Below are positions 26,601 to 32,918 of a DNA stretch of 33,779 bases, in pieces. The stretch spans positions 1 through 33,779 of the forward strand of contig CAKZQF010000124.1 of assembly GCA_937139475.1 (NCBI GenBank). The letters are read 5' to 3'. Within the stretch, counting starts at the first letter, position 1. Each line of letters begins with the position of its first letter. The notes beneath the pieces are model-generated. The model had not been told where the DNA came from and ran no database searches. It worked only from the letters and a program-made list of their open reading frames with translations. The position numbers and the translations under genes were made by a program. This stretch comes from an uncultured Gammaproteobacteria bacterium. Its GTDB lineage: Bacteria > Pseudomonadota > Gammaproteobacteria > Enterobacterales > Psychrobiaceae.

Positions 26601-27928
26601 TTGACGCCATTTTCGGTTAATACGACGGTGCTACCTACTATCTGATAAAAACCTTCATTATTTGTGTTGGGAGAAAAAGTAACTTTATCGTTTAGTAAGC
26701 CATCTTCAACGTCTGTTGCAGTAAAGTCAGCTACTTTATCGCCAATAGCGGCTTCATTTTCGTTAATTGTGGTAATCGCAGTGAGCTCAAGCGATGGTGG
26801 CGTGTCGACTAATATAAGTCCATTTCCAGAACCAGGATTGCCTGCAATATCAGTATAAGTAGCATCTTCCACCACGATATTAGAGTCTATTGTATCCCCT
26901 GGAGTTGGGATAAAGTTTGCCGTCCAAGTATCCGCATCGATTTGTTGGAAGTTTGTTATTGTGCCGCCAGTTAGTATGACGTCGTTTAAATCAAACCCTG
27001 TCACAGCTTCTGAAAACTGAAAGGTAACCTCAGAACTGTTGCTATCTAACGGATCAGGATGAGAACTGGTTATTTCTAATGTCGGGCCTTTACGGTCTAG
27101 CGCTATTTGCGCGTTTGATTCCGGTGAAACGTTGCCGTCGATACCATTAATTGAAGCAGTTACTGAAATAGGCTCATCTGTTGACGGTGTCGCTATCTCT
27201 GTGGTCACCTGTCCAGCAGTGATCTGCTCTTGGCTTAGTGTAATTTGGTTATCATTAACAATTAATGTATCACCAGCTTTAGCATTGGTGTTGTCCAGGC
27301 CAATTGTGATGAGGGTGGCGGGAGCCGACTCAAGCGCGTTTAAATAATTATCGCTGTTACCATCTTGAATAAAGCTAATTGCAGGAGCAAAAAGTTGTGC
27401 AATGGCTTGTTCACTGGTTGATTCTGACTGCTGATTAACGGTTGGGATAGCGTTAATCAAAGCGCTTGTGTCAAAGCCGGCAGTTGCCAGGGTTTCGTCA
27501 GCAGTCCGGTCTATAGAGGTAAACCCGGTGCCACCTTCACTTGCGTTACCGCCTGCTGCCGTTGCTGGAAGGTCCAGATCTCCTTCACCCGATTCGATTA
27601 AATCTTGTATCGCAGCGATTTCATTTAGGTCGTCATTACTGGCCAACGCTGTTGGTTGTTCTGTCGCCGCTATAATCTCATCAATTGAATCTTCTTGACG
27701 GTTGTTAGTTAAGAACTGACTTTCGTTTAAACCCGAGAACGTTAAAGACTCGACTGTGCCGTCAGCGTACTGAAGGGTAACTGAGGCCCCTTGAGAAAGA
27801 GCGAGTGACTCGCCCGCGATTAATTGGTCGCCTAGCGCTAGTTTAAGTATTTTTAAATCAGTAGCCAATTCAATATGACCATCGATTTTTACAATCTGTG
27901 CGTTCTTAGGGGTAACAAAATTATTCAT
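20603..27928 (-). CDS. Giant LapA-like RTX/VCBS adhesin, type I secreted, LapG-cleavable
   Basis: The product is 2441 residues. Residues 1-70 match the retention module of Lap adhesins (IVKIDGHIELATDLKILK, then VTLQYADGTVESL), which plugs the TolC pore. TAAG at 123-126 is the expected LapG cut site. Ig-like, VCBS and cadherin-like repeats fill about 170-1290. They include two identical 139-residue copies (814-952 and 1067-1205). Two jelly-roll-like modules (about 1330-1476 and 1660-1810) resemble carbohydrate-binding folds. Residues about 1930-2135 resemble a beta-propeller. RTX nonapeptides (GGLGDDTIIGGLGNDLL, about 2277-2320) and a VCA0849-type type I secretion C-terminus complete it. It is the first gene of the Lap operon. 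The ribosome site is weak. Ligand specificity is unknown. Confidence 0.95.
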   Translation of the reverse strand: MNNFVTPKNAQIVKIDGHIELATDLKILKLALGDQLIAGESLALSQGASVTLQYADGTVESLTFSGLNESQFLTNNRQEDSIDEIIAATEQPTALASNDDLNEIAAIQDLIESGEGDLDLPATAAGGNASEGGTGFTSIDRTADETLATAGFDTSALINAIPTVNQQSESTSEQAIAQLFAPAISFIQDGNSDNYLNALESAPATLITIGLDNTNAKAGDTLIVNDNQITLSQEQITAGQVTTEIATPSTDEPISVTASINGIDGNVSPESNAQIALDRKGPTLEITSSHPDPLDSNSSEVTFQFSEAVTGFDLNDVILTGGTITNFQQIDADTWTANFIPTPGDTIDSNIVVEDATYTDIAGNPGSGNGLILVDTPPSLELTAITTINENEAAIGDKVADFTATDVEDGLLNDKVTFSPNTNNEGFYQIVGSTVVLTENGVKAINAGVILPEIALTVFDSNGKSAIANDTPSYIPQDDIPTLTPDTGSVTEDVTDGSGNLVTSGTLTPGINGDQGEDKFSPETINGTYGTLTVDEDGQWVYTADNNQPSIQQLEADTTPLSDIFEVTNADGVTKTTITITINGADDGGTIIVVGDDSDTGSVTEDQQVVAGKISTSGNLSINDADATDTVFSTVVVSNGPNYLGQLTIDEDGQWQFEVDNNLPAIQVLDSNETITQSYTITTADGNDSHSITITINGMDEAPTIIITDKNGIQVGDLSIQESQENTDTFAIDVPSGIKHMSIAGTQVDLANPSATPIETAGGSLTIISITDGIVSYSYAAKTQDHSTGEATDQLNILITDNLDRTVTETLTVNITDTAPTANDDANSVTESNSEATTTVSGNVVTGEDDGTIAPSQADSLGADATALTQVTIDGSDYFFVDGDNAPVDSITIDTAYGQLTIGTDGQYSFALDNTKAAVNALTAASSAQLVVNYTLTDADNSSDNANLVIAINGSDEGTTVTVPNENGADAGHLNVVEASSNTGAFTFTTAADSATVTINGVTAAPNATVTTANGTLTITSVSAGQVDYTYASNGAEDHALAPITDDFTVIVSDGINPAVTDTLTVNITDTAPTANDDANSVTESNSEATTTVSGNVVTGEDDGTIAPSQADSLGADATALTQVTIDGSDYFFVDGDNAPVDSITIDTAYGQLTIGTDGQYSFALDNTKAAVNALTAASSAQLVVNYTLTDADNSSDNANLVIAINGANEPPTAEDFTVDLGVSPSGSFTFSAHVADIEDDLDVPKTDVMVKINSLPQGNLYLIEGNTETLLSVGDEISENATLRYDAIDESEAVLFNAKDAQDSGLLTSGLDSLTINDITITGHVYTGDAPDAASYSSNLGLAYDAGDFNNGVFKEEHGIGVVSDTNTDPEINTANKEFINIAFANDVNHVNLELASLWGNYISTTANAVVHVLILKDGEVIGKQEYSDLNVVSDGTGIYTADINIQSEFDELRVYSTADYGSNFLVREISVLEQATNDSLTYHAIDSDGLTSGPSNTVNFAMSKEVIPLEAVAPEATGLEDQFIELLINPIDDDTSNLTIIISDIPPGSTLRNASGELTITDNSVALAPEQLVGLEIKAPQHSDVDFTLEIELKTASSAGNASSSIVVSQQVTVGAVADAPTLNLDVDIDNVIVHTQSVINTDFTMNVDYDGKASVFIDEIDGWKPATNEKIELRRPIESTDADPLRANQFIELDADPKDVYDDATSIHQTILTEAGKLYTLTFDYSAREGYDDTYMNFNVLIDADGNNISTTNYTADGTVGSGNSGNTWYSSTVTFIGTGGDVELTFIANGQAKDYGRGMFIDNIALGYDDTVTIPLTINPILVDQDGSESLAQTVTLGDLPTNAILSAGTVDQNGLWTVELDDLPTLTITMPKVTASVAIEVTASTIEASNGSTASTTQTLSFDISANGVTLPEDREQLADDAASVNEYNGSILYMATSNGEIVGIDIRDGKTLIEFNPLGKFVNLATNVHGELFSTKDTGSGNNTVYQLDKQTGAILSQFDATYNSNALDITSMAFDNDNTLYVRADDTIYTVDGNNNLVPVITLNGSATASFGGNNSTGEFAVIDGKIYTFSTGGTAELYEIDPALGNVPSAYTSLGALSGKTEGITTNASGQLIINLENKDIVTLTLGSNNDNQTVLASQSTTPLVDNFAGFASVAGGDSNNLAKSTISDNVLANDTTGANPTVVRVKNYLNNESIDTDGTTVIEGMYGSLTMAADGSYTYSLDNANSTVQALKTGEILSDEFTYIVASDSGFGEAQLNITINGASDDITGDEGDNILSGSSLDDTIIGGLGDDTIIGGLGNDLLEGGAGEDTYVWLNGDKGIDEIVGFSQGEDKLDLKDLLNLDNDDTLDGYLNFSTDGDNTIIDIDTDGDDLVEQSIVLHDVNLEQAISSGDYVTLNSLFTNDGSQNLLTSTQGATYNETKATDYDDTDHIM
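24315..24730 (-). repeat. Adhesin direct repeat, copy 2 (416 bp, GC-rich)
   Basis: This stretch is base-for-base identical to 25074-25489, at a 759-bp offset, and encodes residues 1067-1205. Identity breaks at 24314 (G against A) and 24731 (C against T). The encoded unit is a VCBS-type domain starting TAPTANDDANSVTES and ending NANLVIAING. Confidence 0.95.
25074..25489 (-). repeat. Adhesin direct repeat, copy 1 (416 bp, GC-rich)
   Basis: This is the first copy in translation order (residues 814-952), identical to 24315-24730. The 343 bases between the copies encode a different domain (EGTTVTVPNENGADAGHLNV onward) with the same raised GC content. Identical synonymous positions point to recent duplication or gene conversion. 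Confidence 0.95.
27551..27562 (-). other. Predicted LapG cleavage site (TAAG) codons in the adhesin
   Basis: These codons specify Thr123-Ala-Ala-Gly126, in the linker between the retention module and the first extracellular repeats. LapG-type proteases cut between the two alanines of T/A/P-A-A-G sites located about 100-130 residues from the start, which matches. The presence of lapG and lapD in the same operon supports the call. Confidence 0.8.
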
Positions 27929-28504
27929 TTTTAGGGGCCCGTAAAGTTATGTTCCGTTTAACTAAAGTTCTTAAAGGAGTTAATCGCTTCTGAAAAATCC
28001 ATAAATTCAGTATGTTAGCGATTTTTAGTGATTTTTAGTTATATTGCTCCATTATATGATGTTTTTTTGTGAATAATCAATTGGTAGCGTTGGTTTTTTG
28101 AGCTGAGTCACTCGTGTTAGTCCAGAGTAAGTGAAATAGGTTTTAAGTATTAATAGAACTCCTAGTGAGGAAAAATGAAAGCTTACCAAGGTTTGTAATA
28201 GACACTTGTTGGATGTTAATGATTTGTTGTTTTTTGTGTTATGTTTTTGTGCCCTGAGCTACATATTTTGTTACTTTAAATGCCAAAATCCTGTGTTTAT
28301 GCCTTGGTATTTCCAGATGAATGCTCTCGAATTTCTTTATTTAGCATCATAAAAATAGATGGAGTGGTTCAGTTTTTTTAATGCTTATACTGTAGGCGTT
28401 TCATGGGTTTGGACAATAATTGACCGAAAACAAATTGTTGAATTTTTGTTGTTTATGTAGGCCCATATAGTGATTCAGTCTTTTTATATAACTAATTGTA
28501 ATAT

Positions 28505-28517
28505 TTTGTGACACAAA
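28505..28517. promoter_or_regulatory. 13-bp palindrome, candidate operator of the TonB receptor gene
   Basis: TTTGTG-A-CACAAA is a perfect palindrome about 113 bases before the receptor ATG. It sits directly upstream of a promoter-like pair, TTTACA (28521-28526) and TATTTT (28543-28548), with 16-base spacing. The position fits a regulator site next to the -35 element. No specific regulator is assigned. Confidence 0.4.
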
Positions 28518-28555
28518 CTGTTTACAAAATTTTATACAATGGTATTTTATACACA

Positions 28556-28592
28556 CTTTAGTAACTAGGTAGATGTTTTTTGTTTACTAAAG
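28556..28592 (+). promoter_or_regulatory. Stem-loop in the 5' leader of the TonB receptor gene
   Basis: CTTTAGTAA (28556-28564) pairs with TTACTAAAG (28584-28592) around a 19-base loop, ending 37 bases before the ATG. If the promoter upstream is right, it lies at or just after the transcript start. It may stabilise the highly expressed mRNA or be a second operator. Confidence 0.4.
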
Positions 28593-28629
28593 ACAAAAAT
28601 TATAATTAGAGATAATAGAGAGATAACTA

Positions 28630-31554
28630 ATGAATAATAAGATTAGCTTCAAGCGTAGTATAGCTGCTGTAGCAGTTACTGCTGCATTAAGCATTTCATC
28701 GGCTGCATATGCTGGTAATAATGATGGTGTTCTTAAAGGTAACATCGTTGATATGTCTAAAGCTCCTGTTGCTGGTGCAACGGTAACTGCTAAAGACCCT
28801 AAAACAGGTTTCACCCGTACAACAGTTGTTAAAGCTGATGGTAGTTACCGTTTTTCTGCATTACCAGTTGGTAACTATGACGTAACAATCTCGAAAGATG
28901 GTTATACTTCGTTCGAACAAAAGAACATTCGTATTAAGCTTGGTGGTAAAACTGAGTTTAATGCTCCAATTGCTAGCGTTAATAGCAATGTTGAAACGAT
29001 TGAAGTTCGTGGCGCAGCGATGGCTACTATTGATACTAGCTCTTCAGAGTCTGCACTAAACATCGGTGATGTTGAACTCTCTCGTCTTCCTGTTGCTCGT
29101 GACATTACTTCTGTAGCTCTATTAGCTCCTGGTACAACTAAAGGTGATAGCGCATTTGGTAACAACGCATCATTTGGTGGTGCTTCAGTTGCTGAAAATG
29201 CTTACTTCATTAACGGCCTAAACGTTACTAACTTCCGTAACGGTCTAGGTGGTTCTACTATCCCATTCGAATTCTACAAAGAATTCCAAGTTAAGACTGG
29301 TGGTTACTCTGCTGAGTTCGGTCGTTCAACTGGTGGTGTAATTAACGCTGTAACTAAGAGTGGTAGCAATGATTGGGAATATGGTGCAAACGTATACTTC
29401 CGTCCATCATCTTTGCAAGAGCAAGCGCCTAATACGATCAAGCCAAATGGCAAAATGTACATCCACAATGGTGCAGATAGCTACCAAAAAACTGACGCAA
29501 ACGTTTACTTATCTGGTCCGTTAATTGAAGATACTCTATTCTTCTACGTACTATATAACCCACGTGATATTGAGCGTGAGTACTCATACGCAGCAGGTAC
29601 ATCTTTTGATAACCAACAAACAGATGATGCTTTCTGGGGTACTAAAATTGATTGGAATATCAACGAAAACCACAAGGTAGAGCTAACTGCTTTCTCTGAT
29701 AAGCGTGAAACTGTTACAACTACTTACGATTATGACTACAAAACTGAGACTCGTGGCGAAGAAATCGGCGCAGGTATCGGTTCTCGTGGTGGTGATAACA
29801 TCTCTGTAAAATACACAGGTTACATCACTGACGACTTCACCGTTTCAGCACTATGGGGCGAGAATGAAGCTGATCTAACTGATTCATCTTCTGCTGATAC
29901 AACTTGTCCAGTTGTTTACCAATACGACGATGGTAGCTACTTCCGTCAAGGTTGTTTCATAAACTTCTCTTTCTCTCAAGCTGTGGATACTCGTGAAGCA
30001 TTCCGTATCGATGGTGAGTACAACTTAGATGACCATACAATTCGTTTTGGTTTTGATAAGGAAGTAAATACTTCATTAGACCAAACTCGTCTATCTGGTC
30101 CTGGTGAGTTCGGTGTGTACTACCTATACCGTACATACGCTGCAGGCGCGACTGAAGCGGCAATTGATCACACATTTGCTGAAGAAACAGATACTGTACG
30201 TGTTCGTACATATGCAACTGGTGGTGAGTTCGAAACTCTATCTTCTGCATTCTACATCGAAGACACATGGACAATCACAGATGACATCGTAGCCTCTATT
30301 GGTTTACGTAGTGAGTCTTTCAACAATAAAAATGCTGAAGGCGATAGCTTCATCAAAGTTGATAATCAACTTGCTCCGCGTTTAGGTATCTCTTGGGATG
30401 TAAACGGCGATGGCGAATCTAAAGTATTTGCTAACTTCGGTCGTTACCATCTACCAATTGCTGCAAACACAAACATTCGTATGGCTGGTGCAGAAACTTA
30501 CATCCACGATTACTATGAAGTAACTGGTGGCTACGCTGACCAAAACGCTGACCTAACTCCTATTTTAGGCAATAAACTAGGTACTCGTGTAAACGGTGAC
30601 GGAACTGCTCCTGATGTACGTGAAGTACTTGATAGTTCAATTGACCCAATGTACCAAGATGAGTTCATCTTAGGTTATGAAGGTATGATCAACGATGATT
30701 GGTCTTGGACAGTTAAAGGTATTTACCGTGACCTAGGCAGCGTAATTGATGATATCACTATCAACAAAGCAATCACTGCTAATGGCTGGGAAGAGCCAGG
30801 ACATGATGTTTACGTTCTAACTAACCCAGGTTCTGATATCACAACTTACTACGATACAGACGGTGACGGTACACTAGAGCAAGTTAACATTTCAGGTGCT
30901 TCATTAGGTTACCCAGATCCAAAGCGTGTTTACACAGCAATTGACTTAACTGTTAAACGCCAGTGGGATGACGTTTGGACTCTAGATGCTAAATACACTT
31001 GGTCTAAGAGCTACGGTAACGCTGAAGGTTACGTGAAGTCAGATAACGGTCAGGATGATGCAGGTCTAACAACTGACTGGGATTTCCCTTACCTAATGGA
31101 TGGTGCTTACGGTGATTTACCAAATGACCGTCGTCATACATTCAAAATCTACGGTGCTTACGCACTTACTGATGAGTTAACTGTTGGTGCTAACCTTCTA
31201 GTTCAGTCTGGTCGTCCAGTAAATGGCTTCGGACATGGTTTACCTGACGGATACCCAGACCCATACGGTTACGGTCAAACTTACTATGTTGGTGGTGAAT
31301 TCTTACCACGTGGTAGCTTCGGTCGTACCCCATGGATGAACCAGTTGGACTTAAATGCTAAATACGTAACTCAAATTTCTGACGCAGAAGTTTCATTCCA
31401 AGTTGATGTATTTAACGTACTAGGTTCTTCTATCGTTACTAAAGTTAACGAAGATGCTGAAGCAGTTAAAGACGAAGTTAACCCTAACTTCTTACTGCCT
31501 ACTGGCTACCAAACACCACGCTACGTACAATTTAGCGCTTCAGTTCGTTTCTAA
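28630..31554 (+). CDS. Oar-like TonB-dependent outer-membrane receptor
   Basis: The product is 974 residues with a signal peptide to about residue 28 (AAYA|G). A carboxypeptidase-regulatory-like domain follows (about 33-107, GNIVDMSKAPVAGATVTAKD-like start). A TonB-box-like VETIEVRG (121-128) precedes a plug domain (about 135-245, with YFINGLNVTNFRNG and GRSTGGVINAVTKSG). A 22-strand-type barrel ends in FSASVRF with a terminal Phe. The N-terminal extra domain places it in the Oar/CarboxypepD_reg group, whose members handle peptides, glycans or in some cases protein export; the substrate here is unknown. Codon use is strongly biased (Arg nearly always CGT, many GGT, AAC, TTC), implying very high expression. 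GAGAG lies before the ATG and a terminator follows. Confidence 0.95.
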   Translation: MNNKISFKRSIAAVAVTAALSISSAAYAGNNDGVLKGNIVDMSKAPVAGATVTAKDPKTGFTRTTVVKADGSYRFSALPVGNYDVTISKDGYTSFEQKNIRIKLGGKTEFNAPIASVNSNVETIEVRGAAMATIDTSSSESALNIGDVELSRLPVARDITSVALLAPGTTKGDSAFGNNASFGGASVAENAYFINGLNVTNFRNGLGGSTIPFEFYKEFQVKTGGYSAEFGRSTGGVINAVTKSGSNDWEYGANVYFRPSSLQEQAPNTIKPNGKMYIHNGADSYQKTDANVYLSGPLIEDTLFFYVLYNPRDIEREYSYAAGTSFDNQQTDDAFWGTKIDWNINENHKVELTAFSDKRETVTTTYDYDYKTETRGEEIGAGIGSRGGDNISVKYTGYITDDFTVSALWGENEADLTDSSSADTTCPVVYQYDDGSYFRQGCFINFSFSQAVDTREAFRIDGEYNLDDHTIRFGFDKEVNTSLDQTRLSGPGEFGVYYLYRTYAAGATEAAIDHTFAEETDTVRVRTYATGGEFETLSSAFYIEDTWTITDDIVASIGLRSESFNNKNAEGDSFIKVDNQLAPRLGISWDVNGDGESKVFANFGRYHLPIAANTNIRMAGAETYIHDYYEVTGGYADQNADLTPILGNKLGTRVNGDGTAPDVREVLDSSIDPMYQDEFILGYEGMINDDWSWTVKGIYRDLGSVIDDITINKAITANGWEEPGHDVYVLTNPGSDITTYYDTDGDGTLEQVNISGASLGYPDPKRVYTAIDLTVKRQWDDVWTLDAKYTWSKSYGNAEGYVKSDNGQDDAGLTTDWDFPYLMDGAYGDLPNDRRHTFKIYGAYALTDELTVGANLLVQSGRPVNGFGHGLPDGYPDPYGYGQTYYVGGEFLPRGSFGRTPWMNQLDLNAKYVTQISDAEVSFQVDVFNVLGSSIVTKVNEDAEAVKDEVNPNFLLPTGYQTPRYVQFSASVRF

Positions 31555-31573
31555 TAGCTAACTGATTAATGGT

Positions 31574-31606
31574 AAAACCGCACTCATTTGAGTGCGGTTT
31601 TTTTTT
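31574..31606 (+). terminator. Intrinsic terminator after the TonB receptor gene
   Basis: AAAACCGCACTCA (31574-31586) pairs with TGAGTGCGGTTTT (31589-31601). The stem ends in a run of nine T (31598-31606). It lies 19 bases after the stop codon and is a strong rho-independent terminator. Confidence 0.94.
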
Positions 31607-31745
31607 GTCTGCTAAAAATGACAGAAATTTTTCATTAACTGGTGAAATAACAATCATGTAACAAGATGTTTGAATACGCGTAATTCACTTGTTATTGAAT
31701 TTTATTTATAGATAATGAGTACCGTCAACTAAAAGGAAATTACCT

Positions 31746-32249
31746 ATGAAAATAACTTATGCATTAATAATTGCGGCCTGTTTCTCACTGTCAGCTCATG
31801 CGGCAAACGTGTCAGTAGATTTTGTAAAAAAGGAACAATATAAGGACATCCATGCCGGAGGTACTCAAAGCCAACCTCGCTTTGAAGAGAAATTATTTAA
31901 AACATTAGAGAAAAGCTTCGCTAAAAATGCTGAAAAACTACCAGGTGACTTGTCGTTAAAAATTTCAGTGCTTGATATTGATTTAGCGGGCGCGGTAGCG
32001 CACGGCTTAGGCATGGGGCAGGATATCCGCCAAATTAGCGATAAAGACTTTCCACGTGTTCTATTTTACATGATACTAGAGAACAAGGACGGTGAGATAG
32101 TTTTTCAGGGACGCCAAAACTTAAAAGAGAAAAGATTAAGACATGGTGACTTTAGAATGAAAGGAAGCCAATCTGACTTCTTTATGGAAACAGGATTGAT
32201 AACAAAATGGTTTGACACAGTGCTAGTACCTGCTGTTGCTAAACTATAG
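31746..32249 (+). CDS. DUF3016-type secreted protein
   Basis: The 167-residue product has a signal peptide (MKITYALIIAACFSLSAHA, about 1-19). The mature part opens NVSVDFVKKEQYKDI and contains LSLKISVLDIDLAGAVAHG near 75-95 and FPRVLFYMILENKDGEIVFQG near 100-120 (shortened: FPRVLFYMILENKDG). These match my recollection of DUF3016, a small periplasmic or outer-membrane-associated family of unknown function. It has its own ribosome site (AAAAGGAA at 31731-31738) and follows a strong terminator, so it is probably transcribed separately. It ends at a hairpin shared with the convergent hydrolase gene. No lipobox is present. Confidence 0.8.
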   Translation: MKITYALIIAACFSLSAHAANVSVDFVKKEQYKDIHAGGTQSQPRFEEKLFKTLEKSFAKNAEKLPGDLSLKISVLDIDLAGAVAHGLGMGQDIRQISDKDFPRVLFYMILENKDGEIVFQGRQNLKEKRLRHGDFRMKGSQSDFFMETGLITKWFDTVLVPAVAKL

Positions 32250-32257
32250 TTATTGAC

Positions 32258-32286
32258 AAAATTGGCCACAATTATGTGGCCGTTTT
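32258..32286. terminator. Convergent terminator hairpin overlapping the hydrolase stop codon
   Basis: GGCCACA (32264-32270) and TGTGGCC (32275-32281) form a 7-bp stem with a 4-base loop. It has an A-rich left flank and GTTTTA on the right, so it can work for the DUF3016 transcript and weakly in reverse. The TAA stop of the leftward hydrolase gene (32272-32274) falls in the loop. Confidence 0.75.
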
Positions 32287-32901
32287 AAGCATAAGTCTGT
32301 TTATAAACTTGATTGCTTGTTGTGTGTGTTGGCATTGTGTCAACCCGCTTTTAACCCTCGGCTTAAAGTCATGATCGCCATCTTCTAGCCATAGCCAATC
32401 AATTGCTTTACCCAAGTCATAATTAGCAACTTCTTCACGGCTTCCAAGTTTATCTCTCGTTCCTTGTGCGATAAATAACGGCGCTTGAATATCTTTTATA
32501 TGTTCAGTACGCAGCTTCTCTGGCTTACCCTGTGGATGAAAAGGGTAGCCAAGGCATATAACGCCTTTTATTTTGTGATTGAGCGCTTCATCATCTAATG
32601 CTGCAACCATTGAGGCAATACGACCCCCCATTGATTTTCCGCCGATAGTTACTGGCCCCTTAGTGTCACGAATTATCTGACTAAAAAACTCGACCAATTT
32701 GGGCGCCCTATCTGGTGGTCGCCGTTTACCATCTTCTAGGCGTTTTTGCATATAAGGAAAGTTGAAGCGGGCAACACGTACACCTTTTTTGGCTAAGCCT
32801 AGTGCAATGGTATTCATAAAATCTGATTGTGCATCAGCGCCCGCACCGTGGGCAAACAAAAAGAGTGGACCATCAACGGGCCCATCATAAATAAAGTCCA
32901 T
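32272..32901 (-). CDS. Alpha/beta hydrolase of the KANL3/Tex30 type
   Basis: The product is 209 residues, a compact alpha/beta hydrolase. From ATG 32901 the predicted catalytic triad is Ser90 in the nucleophile elbow GGKSMGG, Asp150 in QGTRDKLG and His177 in DGDHDFKPR. An oxyanion-type FAHGAGADAQSDFM segment near residue 17 is typical of the KANL3/Tex30-like subfamily, whose bacterial members lack a defined substrate. No signal peptide is present, so it is cytoplasmic. I chose ATG 32901 because AAAGGAG is 5 bases upstream; a TTG one codon earlier is less likely. It lies about 17 bases downstream of the CbiB-like gene and is probably co-transcribed with it. Confidence 0.9.
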   Translation of the reverse strand: MDFIYDGPVDGPLFLFAHGAGADAQSDFMNTIALGLAKKGVRVARFNFPYMQKRLEDGKRRPPDRAPKLVEFFSQIIRDTKGPVTIGGKSMGGRIASMVAALDDEALNHKIKGVICLGYPFHPQGKPEKLRTEHIKDIQAPLFIAQGTRDKLGSREEVANYDLGKAIDWLWLEDGDHDFKPRVKSGLTQCQHTQQAIKFINRLMLKTAT

Positions 32902-32918
32902 CAAGACTCCTTTATAGA

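Larger units (their letters stand above)
27929..28629. other. 701-bp divergent intergenic region between adhesin and TonB receptor
   Basis: This AT-rich region must hold the promoters of the Lap operon (leftward) and of the TonB receptor (rightward). I see a tandem 10-bp repeat GATTTTTAGT x2 at 28020-28039 on the adhesin side. On the receptor side there is a 13-bp palindrome at 28505-28517 and a stem-loop at 28556-28592. No tRNA, known riboswitch or convincing coding region is visible. The length suggests complex regulation. Confidence 0.7.

Noticed and set aside
28359..28460. A 33-codon ORF (starts MEWFSFFNAY) in the 701-bp intergenic region
   Set aside because: No ribosome site precedes it (AT-rich ATAAAAATAG), codon use is unremarkable, and a chance ORF of this size is expected in such a gap.
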